From contig OZ245769.1 in NCBI GenBank assembly GCA_965227745.1, forward strand, positions 3,534,001-3,598,000: a DNA stretch of 64,000 bases, written 5' to 3'. A program made the translations under genes and the position numbers. Source of the stretch: GAS368 sp965227745 (GTDB lineage Bacteria > Verrucomicrobiota > Verrucomicrobiia > Opitutales > Opitutaceae). This document shows positions 26,690-36,063 of this stretch, piece by piece; position 1 is the first letter of the stretch, and each line of letters opens with the position of its first letter. A model generated the notes under the pieces. The model did not search any database and was not told the origin of the DNA. It saw nothing but the letters and a program-made list of their open reading frames with translations.

Positions 26690-27988
26690 TTACGTGCGGT
26701 CGGCGATCGGCACGTAGTCCCGCTTGACGGGGCCGACGTAGATCTGGCGCGGGCGATAGATGCGGCCCTTGGGATTGGCCGCGACTTCGCGCCAGTTGGC
26801 GATCCAGCCCGGCGCGCGACCGATGGCGAAGAGCACGGTGAACATGTTCACCGGCACGCCGAGGGCACGCATGATGATGCCCGAGTAGAAATCGACGTTC
26901 GGGTACAGCTTGCGGGAGATGAAGTAGTCGTCCTTCAACGCGGCCTGCTCGAGGTTCTTCGCGATGGCGAGGAGTGGGTCGTTGATGCCGAGCTTGGCGA
27001 GGACGTCGTCGCAGGCCTTGCCGATGATCTTGGCGCGAGGATCGAAGTTCTTGTAGACCGCGTGGCCGAAGCCCATGAGGCGGTTGGTCTTGCTGCCGGA
27101 TTTCGCCGCCGCGATGAAGCGCGTGCCGTCGTCACCCTCGGCGTGGATCGACTCGAGCATCTGCATGACCGCCGTATTGGCGCCGCCGTGAAGCGGCCCC
27201 GAGAGCGCGCAAATACCGGCCGAGAGCGAGGTAAAGAGATTGGCCGCGCTGGAGCCCACCATGCGCACGGTCGAGGTGGAGCAGTTTTGCTCGTGATCGG
27301 CGTGGAGGACGAAGAGGAGGTTGAGGGCCTTGGCGACCTCGGGGACCGCGACGTAATCCTGATACGGCTCCGAGAACATCATGTGCAGGAAGTTCTCGCA
27401 GAACGGCAGCTCCTGCTTCGGGAAGATGTACGGCAAGCCCTTCTGGTAGCGATAGATCATCGCGCCGATGGTGCGGATCTTCGAGATCGCCATGGCGGCC
27501 GCGAGGTCGAAATTCTGCAGGTCCTTCTCGAAATTATTCGTCGCGAGATGCGGGTAATGGGCCGCGAGCGAGGCGACGATGGACGACAGCATCGCCATCG
27601 GCGGGGCATCCTTCGGGAAGCCCTCAAAGATCTTCTGCATCTGCGTCTCGATGGCCGCGTTCTTGCGGAGGAGGAGACCGAACTCCTTGCGCTGCGTGGC
27701 GTTCGGGAGCTGGCCGTAGATGACGAGGTACGAGGTCTCGACGAAATCGCTGTGCTGCGCAAGCTGGTCGATCGGGATGCCGCGATGGCGGAGGATGCCG
27801 TTATCGCCGTCGAGATAAGTGATCTGGCTCTCGCACGAACCCGTGTTGCCGTAGCCTTGATCGTAAGCGATGTACCCCGATGCGGCGCGCAGCGTGCGCG
27901 TGTCCACCGCTTTTTCTCCCTCAGTGCCGATCATCAAGGGCAAGGGGTATTCTTTATCTTCGATCTTCAGCGAGGCAGTCGTGGCCAT
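26690..27988 (-). CDS. gltA: Citrate synthase
   Basis: The enzyme joins acetyl-CoA and oxaloacetate to start the TCA cycle. I chose the ATG at 27988 (MATTASLKIEDKEYPLPL); a start 32 codons upstream adds an unlikely tail. The length of 432 residues fits the type II (Gram-negative) form. Catalytic features are LFVLHADHEQNCSTS (His), SGPLHGGAN (His), MGFGHAVYKNFDPRA (His) and the Asp-containing DFYSGIIMRALG. GYGNTGSCESQITYLDGDNGILRHRG is the usual N-terminal signature. Confidence 0.95.
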   Translation of the reverse strand: MATTASLKIEDKEYPLPLMIGTEGEKAVDTRTLRAASGYIAYDQGYGNTGSCESQITYLDGDNGILRHRGIPIDQLAQHSDFVETSYLVIYGQLPNATQRKEFGLLLRKNAAIETQMQKIFEGFPKDAPPMAMLSSIVASLAAHYPHLATNNFEKDLQNFDLAAAMAISKIRTIGAMIYRYQKGLPYIFPKQELPFCENFLHMMFSEPYQDYVAVPEVAKALNLLFVLHADHEQNCSTSTVRMVGSSAANLFTSLSAGICALSGPLHGGANTAVMQMLESIHAEGDDGTRFIAAAKSGSKTNRLMGFGHAVYKNFDPRAKIIGKACDDVLAKLGINDPLLAIAKNLEQAALKDDYFISRKLYPNVDFYSGIIMRALGVPVNMFTVLFAIGRAPGWIANWREVAANPKGRIYRPRQIYVGPVKRDYVPIADRT

Positions 27989-28157
27989 ATTTAGAGCGAG
28001 CGAAGCTAAATCCGCGCCGCTGGCAAGGAAACCTAACCCGTTGTTAAAGATTTTCGCCCGAAAAGTAGACCACTGTGTTCCCACCTTTAGGAATCGTAAC
28101 CATTCCGACTCTTCCGCGCGGAGGGTAGTCCCCTCATCTCACACTCACGCGCGTGCC

Positions 28158-28793
28158 TTACGCGGCCGCGACGACGTTGGCGAAATTCCGATACACTTGC
28201 AGGCCCTTGGCCTGGCTTTTCTCCGGGTGGAATTGCGTCGCGAACACCCGCCCGCGCGCGATCGCGCAACAAAACTCCCCGCCGTAATCGCACTCGCCCA
28301 GCACCAGCGAACGCTCCGTCGGCACGCAGTGAAAGCTGTGCACAAAGTAAAAATTCTCCCCCTCCGCTGCGAGCCCCGCCGCGAGCGGCGAATTCGGCTG
28401 CACGAAGCGCACGGTGTTCCAGCCCATGTGCGGAATCTTAAAGCCGACTGGCCGCTGAAACCGTACAACCTTCCCCGGAAATACCCCGAGGCCCGTGATG
28501 TTGCCCTCTTCGGAGTGCTCAAAGAGCGCCTGCATTCCCAGACACACGCCGAGGAAGGGCTTATCCGCCGCGATCCAGTCGCGCACCGCCACGTCCAGTT
28601 TCGCGGTGCGGAGCGCCGCCACACAATCGCGCAACGCCCCCACCCCGGGCAGCACGATCCCGCGCGCCGACACCGCCGCGATCTCCTCCGGCGTGCGCAC
28701 CACGCGGATCGAAGCGCCCACGGCCTCGAGCGCCTTGGTGACGCTCCGCAGGTTGCAGATTCCGGTGTCGATGACGGCGATGGTGGCGGACAT
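28158..28793 (-). CDS. hisH: Imidazole glycerol phosphate synthase, glutaminase subunit HisH
   Basis: HisH makes ammonia from glutamine for HisF in histidine synthesis. The ATG at 28793 gives MSATIAVIDTGICNLRSVTK; earlier in-frame starts give a non-conserved tail. The catalytic Cys is in GVCLGMQAL and the His-Glu in TQFHPEKSQ. It is separated from hisB, hisC and hisD by an oppositely oriented aminotransferase gene, and its partner hisF is not in the window. Confidence 0.94.
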   Translation of the reverse strand: MSATIAVIDTGICNLRSVTKALEAVGASIRVVRTPEEIAAVSARGIVLPGVGALRDCVAALRTAKLDVAVRDWIAADKPFLGVCLGMQALFEHSEEGNITGLGVFPGKVVRFQRPVGFKIPHMGWNTVRFVQPNSPLAAGLAAEGENFYFVHSFHCVPTERSLVLGECDYGGEFCCAIARGRVFATQFHPEKSQAKGLQVYRNFANVVAAA

Positions 28794-28917
28794 GAGAGCG
28801 CGCACCATACTGGTCTGCGTCCGGCGCGCCATCCGAAATTCCCGTATTCCTGCCTGCGACCGGCACAGCGACTGCTCTAATCGGGGCGTCTAGTCATCCA
28901 CCACCCGCTCCTTCACC

Positions 28918-30045
28918 ATGAATATTGTTTCACGGCCTAGCCGCCGCATTGGCCTCGTTCTGTCGCTCGCACTCGCTGCCGCCGCTCCCCTCACCGTCCA
29001 CGCCGGCAAGCCCACCCTCGAAAACAGCCCCGTCCGCATCAGCAGCAACGAGAACCCCTTCGGCTTCACGCCCAAGGCCCTCGAGCGCATGAAAGCCGCC
29101 CTCGATGCGGGCAACTACTATAATCATAACGAAGTCGCCACCATGGTGACCCTCTGCGCGCAAAAAGAAGGCGTGCCCGAGGATTACATTCTCCCGACCC
29201 CCGGCTCCGGTCCCGTCCTCATGATGACCGCCTGGGCCTACGCCAAGCCCGGCGTCAACTGCGTCACCACCGCCATGGGCTACACCCAGCTCACGCGCGA
29301 GTTCGTCGATCACGGCGGCGACCTGAAGTTCGTCGGCCTCAACGCCAAGATGGGCTACGACTTCGCCGCCCTCCGCAGCGCCATCGACGACAAGACCGCC
29401 GTCGTCTACATCTGCAATCCCAACAACCCGACCGGCGTCCTCGCCGATCCGAAGGAGCTGCGCAGCTTCATCATGTCGGTGCCGGATCGCGTTCTCTGTT
29501 TCGTCGATGAAGCCTACCTCGAGCTCTGCGACTCCGGTCTCGCCGCCAACACCGCCGCCCCGCTCGTGAAGGTGAAGAAGAACCTCATCGTCTCCCGCAC
29601 CTTCTCCAAGGGCTACGCGATGGCCGGCCTCCGCATCGGCTACGGCATCGCCAATCCCGACGTCCTTGAGAAGCTCAAGAACTTCTACGCCGGCGGCCCC
29701 AGCTACCTCGCCGCCATCGCCGCGCAAGAAGCCATCAAGGACAAGGAGCACCTCGAGATCAACCGCGCTCACTACCGCGAAGTCCGCGACTACGCCTGCA
29801 AGGAATTCGACCGCCTCGGCATCAAGTACGCCAGCCCGCAAGGCGCCTTCATTTACTTCAAGTCCGGCATGAAGGACAAAGACCTCATCGCGAAGCTGAA
29901 GAGCAAAAACATCCTCATCAGCGGCTCCCGCGAGAGCGGCGTGCCCGAGGGCGCCTACGGCGAATGGGCCCGCGTCAGCATCGGCACCAAGGAAGAGATG
30001 GACCTCTTCTTCGGCGAAATCGCCAAGATCCTCGGCAAGACCTGA
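28918..30045 (+). CDS. Exported PLP-dependent aminotransferase, HisC-like
   Basis: This 375-residue fold-type I aminotransferase resembles histidinol-phosphate aminotransferase. It has NPNNPTGV (residues 168-175), VDEAY (197-201) and the PLP-binding Lys231 in SRTFSKGYAMAGLRIGYG. Unlike cytoplasmic HisC it begins with an export signal, RPSRRIGLVLSLALAAAAPL, ending VHA at residue 29. The SRRIGLV core suits the Tat route, which would carry the folded, cofactor-loaded enzyme. It sits in the his locus on the opposite strand, while a normal hisC lies nearby. The substrate is unknown; a periplasmic amino-acid role is inference. A strong terminator follows. Confidence 0.85.
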   Translation: MNIVSRPSRRIGLVLSLALAAAAPLTVHAGKPTLENSPVRISSNENPFGFTPKALERMKAALDAGNYYNHNEVATMVTLCAQKEGVPEDYILPTPGSGPVLMMTAWAYAKPGVNCVTTAMGYTQLTREFVDHGGDLKFVGLNAKMGYDFAALRSAIDDKTAVVYICNPNNPTGVLADPKELRSFIMSVPDRVLCFVDEAYLELCDSGLAANTAAPLVKVKKNLIVSRTFSKGYAMAGLRIGYGIANPDVLEKLKNFYAGGPSYLAAIAAQEAIKDKEHLEINRAHYREVRDYACKEFDRLGIKYASPQGAFIYFKSGMKDKDLIAKLKSKNILISGSRESGVPEGAYGEWARVSIGTKEEMDLFFGEIAKILGKT

Positions 30046-30077
30046 GCGAGCCAAACTCCTCTGAGTTTATTTACGAG

Positions 30078-30112
30078 AAGGCCGCGGATTTTTCCGCGGC
30101 CTTTTGTTTTTC
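30078..30112 (+). terminator. Rho-independent terminator
   Basis: A perfect 11-base-pair stem (AAGGCCGCGGA / TCCGCGGCCTT) with a TTTT loop is followed by TTGTTTTT. It ends the aminotransferase transcript. Confidence 0.9.
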
Positions 30113-30133
30113 TCCGGAACGGTCTGCGCAAGT

Positions 30134-30380
30134 TGTGGGCGGGGTGCCCTCACCCCGCGGGTTTAAGGATGCGACCGCGCGAGCATGCGATAAATAAAGT
30201 CGTAGCCGCGAGCGTGAGCGAGTGGTCAGGACGCGCGCCCTATCCACTCGCTCACGCTCGCGGCTACCAGAAAATAACTCGAGACCGCCCTGCTGCGCGC
30301 GCAGCGGCTCGAAAGCATCGGCACCAACTACGTTTTCGGCACTACGCGCTTGCCCGCGGGGTGAAGGCACCACGCCCACA
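30134..30380. repeat. Nested REP array, families D (outer) and C (inner)
   Basis: The outer arms 30134-30161 (TGTGGGCGGGGTGCCCTCAC then CCCGCGGG) and 30353-30380 are inverted copies with two mismatches. Inside them lies an inverted pair of another family: 30202-30225 (GTAGCCGCGAGCGTGAGCGA then GTGG) and 30244-30267. No gene is seen between the terminator at 30112 and the hisB stop at 30404. Confidence 0.8.
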
Positions 30381-30403
30381 GCGCAGGCATGCCCAGCGAA
30401 GTC

Positions 30404-31006
30404 TCAAATCTTCCCCTTGGTGCTCGGCAATTGATCGGCCGCGCGCGGCTCGATCTGCGTCGCCATGTCGAGCGCCCGCGCGAGACACTTGAAGATCGCC
30501 TCGGCCACGTGATGCGGCTCCTCGCCGTAGATGAGTTGGACGTGGAGATTCGCGCCGAGCGCGTTGCTGAACGCGCGGCAAAATTCCTTCACGAGGATGA
30601 TGTTGAAATCGCGCACGAACATCGTCGGCGCATTCGCGTCGTACACGAGGTGCGGGCGGCCGCCGACATCGACCGCGATGCGCGCGAGCGATTCATCCAT
30701 CGGGAGCAGGAAAAAGCCGTAGCGCTTGATGCCCACCTTGTCGCCGAGCGCTTCCTTAAACGCCTGGCCGAGCACGAGGCCCACATCCTCGACCGTGTGG
30801 TGGTAGTCCACCTCGACATCGCCCTTGGCCTTGACCGTGAGGTCAAAGAGGCCGTGCTTCGCGAAGAGCGTGAGCATGTGGTCGAAGAAGGGCACGCCCG
30901 TGCTGATCTCCGATTTGCCACCGCCATCGATGGCGAGAGTAAGCGCGATGTCGGTCTCCGCGGTTTTGCGGAGGACGGTCGCTACGCGTTTGTCGTTTTG
31001 AGCCAT
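30404..31006 (-). CDS. hisB: Imidazoleglycerol-phosphate dehydratase
   Basis: HisB dehydrates imidazole glycerol phosphate. The 200-residue single-domain protein has the metal-binding motifs GVPFFDHMLTLFAKHG and VEVDYHHTVEDVGLVLG, and the repeat-related NLHVQLIYGEEPHHVAEAIFK. It overlaps the end of hisC by 25 bases, so the two are translated from one message. Confidence 0.96.
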   Translation of the reverse strand: MAQNDKRVATVLRKTAETDIALTLAIDGGGKSEISTGVPFFDHMLTLFAKHGLFDLTVKAKGDVEVDYHHTVEDVGLVLGQAFKEALGDKVGIKRYGFFLLPMDESLARIAVDVGGRPHLVYDANAPTMFVRDFNIILVKEFCRAFSNALGANLHVQLIYGEEPHHVAEAIFKCLARALDMATQIEPRAADQLPSTKGKI

Positions 31007-32091
31007 GCGTCGAGGGTGTTGCTGAGGACGAGCATCTCGTCATCGGTGCCGACGCTGATGCGCAGAAATGAGGCGGTCAAGGCGTGGCTCGGGAAGTGAC
31101 GCACGAGGACCTTGTGCGCAAAGAGGTAATCGTAGGCCGACTTCGAGACCGCCGGCCCGCTTTCCCCGCGCGCGTTTTTCGGCTCGGTGAAAATAAAATT
31201 GGCCTGCGACTCGTAGGTAAACCAGCCGCGCGCCTTGAAATTCGCCACGCTGCGATCGCGCGTGGCTTTGATCTTTTCCACCACGCCCACGTAGTACGCG
31301 GTGTCCCCGAGCGCCGCGAGCGCCGCCGCCTGCGAGAGGCGATTCACATTGTAGCTGTCGCGCACGCGGTCGAGGAGGTCGATCACCACGGGATGCGCGA
31401 GCGCGTAGCCGACGCGGATGCCCGCGAGCGCATACGCTTTCGAGAGCGTGCGGACGACGACGAGATTCGGATACTTCACGAGGAGCGCGACGGCGTTCTC
31501 CTTCGCAAAGGGCGCGTACGCCTCATCGACCACGAGCAGCCCGCGAAACGACGCGAGCACCTGTTCGATCTCCACATTCTTAAACGACACCCCCGTGGGC
31601 GCATTGGGTGACGTGAGGAAAAAAGCCTTGGCCGGCGAGGCCGCGATGCGCTCCACCGGAAGCTGCATCGAGCGGTCAAATTCCACGATCTTGGTCGCGC
31701 CGTCCTGGATCTCCACGAGCACCGGATACAGCGAATAGCTCGGCAACGTGTAGCCCGCCGCCGCCTCCGGCGAAGCAAAGGCGCGCACGAGGAGATTTAA
31801 AATATCGTCCGACCCATTGCCCACGCAGACATTCTCCGCCGTGAGCCCGTGGCCGTGGTGCGCCGCGATGGCCGCGCGCAACGGCGAGCTCTTCGGATTC
31901 GGATAAAGCCGCAGCGAGGCACCATCGTCGCCGAGTTCGCGCTTCACCGCCTCCGCCACGCGCGGACTCGGCGGGTACGGGCACTCATTGGTATTGAGCT
32001 TCGTCCAACCCGCCTCCGTCGGCTGCAAGCCGGGCGTATAGGCGTGGAGCTTCGCGACGTGCGGAAGAGCGAGGGAGGTGAGGTCGGACAT
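30982..32091 (-). CDS. hisC: Histidinol-phosphate aminotransferase
   Basis: HisC transaminates imidazole acetol phosphate. The ATG at 32091 (MSDLTSLALP) is preferred to a TTG three codons earlier. Signatures are LNTNECPYPPSPRV, SPNAPTGVSF, VVDEAYAPF and the PLP lysine in VRTLSKAYALAGIRVGYA. It has no export signal, in contrast to the paralogue at 28918-30045. hisB follows with an overlap. Confidence 0.95.
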   Translation of the reverse strand: MSDLTSLALPHVAKLHAYTPGLQPTEAGWTKLNTNECPYPPSPRVAEAVKRELGDDGASLRLYPNPKSSPLRAAIAAHHGHGLTAENVCVGNGSDDILNLLVRAFASPEAAAGYTLPSYSLYPVLVEIQDGATKIVEFDRSMQLPVERIAASPAKAFFLTSPNAPTGVSFKNVEIEQVLASFRGLLVVDEAYAPFAKENAVALLVKYPNLVVVRTLSKAYALAGIRVGYALAHPVVIDLLDRVRDSYNVNRLSQAAALAALGDTAYYVGVVEKIKATRDRSVANFKARGWFTYESQANFIFTEPKNARGESGPAVSKSAYDYLFAHKVLVRHFPSHALTASFLRISVGTDDEMLVLSNTLDAWLKTTNA

Positions 32092-32130
32092 GAATGACAA
32101 ATGACGAATTCAGAATGACGAATCGGATTT

Positions 32131-32263
32131 AGTCACAGAGGCCACAGAGAGTTCGAGCCGAGATCGCAGAGCACGAACTCTCAGAAATCGGTTCGTGGTT
32201 TTCCTCTGTGCTCTCTGTGGGCTGCGCTCCGTGTTCTCTGTGACTCAGATCGATAGATCGATG
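32131..32263. repeat. Dispersed phrase repeat between hisD and hisC
   Basis: Copies of the phrase CACAGAG(A)GCCACAGAGAG lie on the left and its complement CTCTGTG...CTCTCTGTGG on the right. Together they form an imperfect large hairpin. The same phrase family occurs at 53466-53552. Confidence 0.55.
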
Positions 32264-32272
32264 GGTTTAAAA

Positions 32273-33568
32273 TCAGGTCGTACGAATGCGCACCGAGCGC
32301 CCATGCGCGTCGAGTTTTTCCATCGCGGCAAAGGCCGCGACGATCGGCTCGCCTTTCTTCACGCTGGAGCGGTCGTACTGCACGATGCTGGTGCGACGTT
32401 GGAAATCCGCCACGCGCAGCCCGCTGAAAAACCGCCCGGCACGCCCCGTCGGCAGCACATGGCTCGGACCCGCCGTAAAATCGCCGAGGGCCGTGGGCGT
32501 GTAGTTGCCGATCATGATCGCGCCGGCGGTCGTGATCTCGGACGTGAGTTTTTTCGCGGCGCTATCGGACACGAGCAATTCGAGATGCTCAGGGGCGACG
32601 TAGTTCGCGATTTCCGCCGCGTGCGCGAGGTTCTTCACCTCGATGGCGAGGAAGCCGTCGTCGAGCACGCGCTGTGTCTTTTCGCTGCGGGTAATGAGTT
32701 GGAGCTGCGTGCGCAGTTCCACATTGATGGCCGTGATGATCGCGGCGGAGGTGGCGAGGAGGTAAATCTTTTCGCGACCCGAGCCGTGCTCGGCCTGCGC
32801 GAGGAGGTCAGCCGCCGCAAACGCCACATTGGCCGTTTCATCCGCGATGATCATCACCTCGCTCGGGCCCGGCAGCGAATCCACGCCCACCGTGCCAAAC
32901 ACCTGCCGCTTCGCCTCGCACACGTACGCGTTGCCGGGGCCGTAAACCTTGTCGACCGCGCGGATCGTCGTCGTGCCATACGCCATCGCCCCGATGGCCT
33001 GCACGCCGCCGAAGCGATAAACTTCCGTCACCCCGGAAAGGTGCAGCGCCGCCAGCAACCCGTCGGCCACCTTGCCCTCCGCATTGCTGGGCGTGAAGAC
33101 CGCGATCTCGGGGCAGCCCGCGATCTTCGCCAGGGTGACCGTCATCAAAACCGTCGAGACCAGCGGCACTTGCCCACCGGGCACGTAGAGGCCGACGCGG
33201 CGGATGGGATCGAACTTCTCCCCGACGAGCGCGCCGTGCTTGTTCTTGGCCGTCCAGTTTTCGGACAAGCCGCGCTTATTGAAATCGAGGATGCTGTCGC
33301 GCGCGGCGACCAGGGCCTTGCGCTCCGCGTTGGGGAGGCGCTTGGCGGCGGCGGCGAGGTCCGCCGGCTTCACCGGAAAGTCCCGCGCGCGGAGCTTGGC
33401 GCTGTCGAATTTGGCCGCGTAGTAGCTGACCGCTTCATCGCCCCGATGGCGCACGTCGGCGAGGATGGCGGCGACGGAGTCGGAGATTTCCTTCGGCACG
33501 ACGGACCCACGACAAAAGGTCGCGAGTTCGTCCCCAAAAGTCTTCGAGGCGTGATGAAGCGTACGCAT
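32273..33568 (-). CDS. hisD: Histidinol dehydrogenase
   Basis: HisD catalyses the last two steps of histidine synthesis with zinc and NAD. The 431-residue protein carries RRVGLYVPGGQVPLVSTVLM, GGVQAIGAMAYGT, DSLPGPSEVMIIADE, the zinc-ligand segments LLAQAEHGSGR and APEHLELL, and GPSHVLPTGRAGRF. It is first in the minus-strand his set; a repeat separates it from hisC. Confidence 0.96.
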   Translation of the reverse strand: MRTLHHASKTFGDELATFCRGSVVPKEISDSVAAILADVRHRGDEAVSYYAAKFDSAKLRARDFPVKPADLAAAAKRLPNAERKALVAARDSILDFNKRGLSENWTAKNKHGALVGEKFDPIRRVGLYVPGGQVPLVSTVLMTVTLAKIAGCPEIAVFTPSNAEGKVADGLLAALHLSGVTEVYRFGGVQAIGAMAYGTTTIRAVDKVYGPGNAYVCEAKRQVFGTVGVDSLPGPSEVMIIADETANVAFAAADLLAQAEHGSGREKIYLLATSAAIITAINVELRTQLQLITRSEKTQRVLDDGFLAIEVKNLAHAAEIANYVAPEHLELLVSDSAAKKLTSEITTAGAIMIGNYTPTALGDFTAGPSHVLPTGRAGRFFSGLRVADFQRRTSIVQYDRSSVKKGEPIVAAFAAMEKLDAHGRSVRIRTT

Positions 33569-33674
33569 GACCTAACACGCTAACGTAACAATGCCCCCGC
33601 CGTCGAGTCTGCGCCGTGCCGCTCGCCCCACCGGCGTCGATTTTAGCCCAACCACTACCGCCCAAGAGGGCCGC

Positions 33675-34466
33675 TTACTTCTTATCCCACGGCAAAGGCG
33701 TGGCAAAGAAAGACTTCGGGAAGACCTCGTTGACGATTACCTTCTCGATATTGATGGTCGTGGTCTGCACGAGCTCGGTCGGCGTCGCCTTGCCGGGCTC
33801 CTTGCGCTGAATCTTCGAGCTGGTGATCAACGTCTTGGGAAATTTGATCCCGCCGGAGATGATTTCGCCTTCCTCGCGCAGCGAAGTGCCCGCCTCGGTC
33901 TCCGTGAGGACCAGTTTACCGGTCGCCGTATCGAAGTAACGGTAGAAAATGATGTCGGGCGCGTGGATGTAAGCGAGCTTCTGACAAGCCTTTCCGTCCA
34001 CCGTGACTGCGCCCATGTCCTCGATCTTGCCGCCCTTGGCCTCGAGGCCGCGGAAAAAGTGCAGGGTCTCCCACGTATTGGAGCGGATGCGCTTCAACTG
34101 CTCGCGGTTGAGCACGATTTGCTGCGGGGGCCGGGTGCCATCGGCGGCGTCCACTTTCCGCTGCCAGCCTTCGTAATCGTCCAGCGCGGTCGTCTCGATG
34201 ATGCGATCCGAGGTGGCGCGAATGCGCTGCTGGTACTCTTTTTGAAACACGATATCGATCGCGGCCCGCGTCTGCTTCGTCGCATCCAGCGGATCGGTCA
34301 CGATCAGCGTACCGACATAGTGAATCGAGGTCACCCCATCCAGCGCCGCCTCGGAGCCGAGCCGCGCGCGGGCCTTGGCCACCATCGCGGGCTCCGCTGC
34401 GCTCACAGAAACGACCAGGGCTACGGTGGCAGTCGCAAACAGGCAGCGGAGGGGAGACAGAATCAT
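33675..34466 (-). CDS. Exported protein, LolA/LolB-like fold candidate
   Basis: This 263-residue protein has a signal peptide (MILSPLRCLFATATVALVVS, then AAE) and a mature part rich in alternating beta strands. Typical features are IHYVGTLIVTDP, QQRIRATSDRIIET, KLAYIHAPDIIFYRYFDTAT, and TETEAGTSLREEGEIISGGIKFP. This pattern is common in outer-membrane lipoprotein-sorting-like proteins, but that is only a resemblance. A second protein of the same general kind is at 42978-43586. Confidence 0.6.
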   Translation of the reverse strand: MILSPLRCLFATATVALVVSVSAAEPAMVAKARARLGSEAALDGVTSIHYVGTLIVTDPLDATKQTRAAIDIVFQKEYQQRIRATSDRIIETTALDDYEGWQRKVDAADGTRPPQQIVLNREQLKRIRSNTWETLHFFRGLEAKGGKIEDMGAVTVDGKACQKLAYIHAPDIIFYRYFDTATGKLVLTETEAGTSLREEGEIISGGIKFPKTLITSSKIQRKEPGKATPTELVQTTTINIEKVIVNEVFPKSFFATPLPWDKK

Positions 34467-34521
34467 GGTAAAGACGGTAGAGGGAATTGGTTTCGATGCA
34501 AAGCCCGCAAAGGCGCGGGCA

Positions 34522-36063
34522 TTACTCCCACTCGATGGTGGCCGGCGGCTTGGAACTGATGTCGAAGACCACGCGGCCCACGCCGCGGACTTCGTTGGTG
34601 ATGCGGCTGGATATCTTCTGGAGGACGTCGTGCGGGATCTTCGCCCAGTCCGCCGTCATCGCATCGGTGCTCTCCACGATGCGCAGCGCGATCACGTAGT
34701 CGTACGTGCGCTCATCGCCAAACACACCCACGGTCTTGACCGGCAGGAAAACGGCAAAGGACTGCCACACCTTATAATAATAACCGGTCTTCATCATCTC
34801 CTCTTGGAGCACATGGTCGGCATTGCGGAGGATCTCGAGCTTCGCCGCCGTGATGTCGCCCATCACGCGCACACCGAGACCGGGACCGGGGAACGGCTGA
34901 CGCCACACGACTTCCTTCGGCAGGCCGAGCGCGGAACCCACGGCGCGCACCTCGTCCTTGAACAACTGGCGCAGCGGCTCGATCAGCTTGAGCTTCATGC
35001 GCTCGGGCAAGCCGCCGACATTATGGTGCGTCTTGATGAGCGACGCGGGATTGCCCGCGATCGACACGCTCTCGATCACATCGGGATACAGCGTGCCCTG
35101 GCCGAGAAACTCGGCGCGGCCCTTGATCGACTTGAGAGATTTTTCGAACACTTCGACGAACGTGCGACCAATGATCTTCCGCTTCTGTTCCGGCTCACTG
35201 ACACCTTTCAAGCGGCGCAGGAACAGCGCCGAGGCATCGACCACGCGGAGATCGATCTTGAAGTGGCGCGCATACAGCGACTCCACCGCCTCGCGCTCGC
35301 CCTTGCGGAGCAGGCCGTTGTCGACGAAGACACACGTGAGTTGGTCACCAATGGCGCGGTGCAGCAGCGCCGCCGCCACCGACGAATCCACGCCACCCGA
35401 GAGACCGAGCAGCACGCGACCCTTGCCCACTTGCGCGCGGATATCGGCGATGGACTGCGTGATGTAGTCCTTCGTCGTCCAATCCTGTTTCGCCCCGCAG
35501 ATGCCGAGGAGGAAATTGCGGATCATGTCCACGCCGCGCTCGGTGTGGAAAACCTCCGGGTGAAACTGGATGCCGTAGAATCCGCGCTTCTTATCCTCGA
35601 TGCCGGCGTACGGCGAGTTGTCGGAGATCGCGGTGGCCACGAACCCGGGCGGCAGCTTCTCCAGTTTGTCGCCGTGGGAATTCCAGATGCGCAGCTTCTT
35701 CGGCAGACCCGCGAAGAGCTTGCTCGCCTTCTTGATCGTGAGATGACCGTGCCCGTACTCGCGCGCCTGGCTGTGCGCCACATGACCGCCGAGGTGGTGG
35801 CCCATGAGCTGCACGCCGTAGCAAATGCCGAGGATCGGCACGCCGAGATTGAAGATTTCCTGATCCGGATGCGGCGCCGTCTTCGCGTACACGCTCTGCG
35901 GGCCGCCGGAGAGGATGATGCCGATCACGCCCTCTTCGCGAAGCTTCGCCGCCGGCGTCGAGAAGTGAAAGATCTTCGAGTAAACTTGGCTCTCGCGGAT
36001 GCGGCGCGCGATGACCTGCGTGAGCTGGGAGCCGAAGTCGAGGACAGCGATGATTTGTGGCAT
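34522..36063 (-). CDS. guaA: GMP synthase (glutamine-hydrolysing)
   Basis: GuaA aminates XMP to GMP. The N-terminal class I glutaminase has VLDFGSQLTQVIARRIRE, the nucleophile in GICYGVQLMGH and the His-Glu pair in QFHPEVFHTE. The ATP-pyrophosphatase has the PP-loop LLGLSGGVDSSVAAALLH. The C-terminal dimerisation domain has FPGPGLGVRVMG and ends in the typical PPATIEWE. Length (513 residues) is normal. Only ordinary intergenic sequence with repeats precedes it. Confidence 0.97.
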   Translation of the reverse strand: MPQIIAVLDFGSQLTQVIARRIRESQVYSKIFHFSTPAAKLREEGVIGIILSGGPQSVYAKTAPHPDQEIFNLGVPILGICYGVQLMGHHLGGHVAHSQAREYGHGHLTIKKASKLFAGLPKKLRIWNSHGDKLEKLPPGFVATAISDNSPYAGIEDKKRGFYGIQFHPEVFHTERGVDMIRNFLLGICGAKQDWTTKDYITQSIADIRAQVGKGRVLLGLSGGVDSSVAAALLHRAIGDQLTCVFVDNGLLRKGEREAVESLYARHFKIDLRVVDASALFLRRLKGVSEPEQKRKIIGRTFVEVFEKSLKSIKGRAEFLGQGTLYPDVIESVSIAGNPASLIKTHHNVGGLPERMKLKLIEPLRQLFKDEVRAVGSALGLPKEVVWRQPFPGPGLGVRVMGDITAAKLEILRNADHVLQEEMMKTGYYYKVWQSFAVFLPVKTVGVFGDERTYDYVIALRIVESTDAMTADWAKIPHDVLQKISSRITNEVRGVGRVVFDISSKPPATIEWE

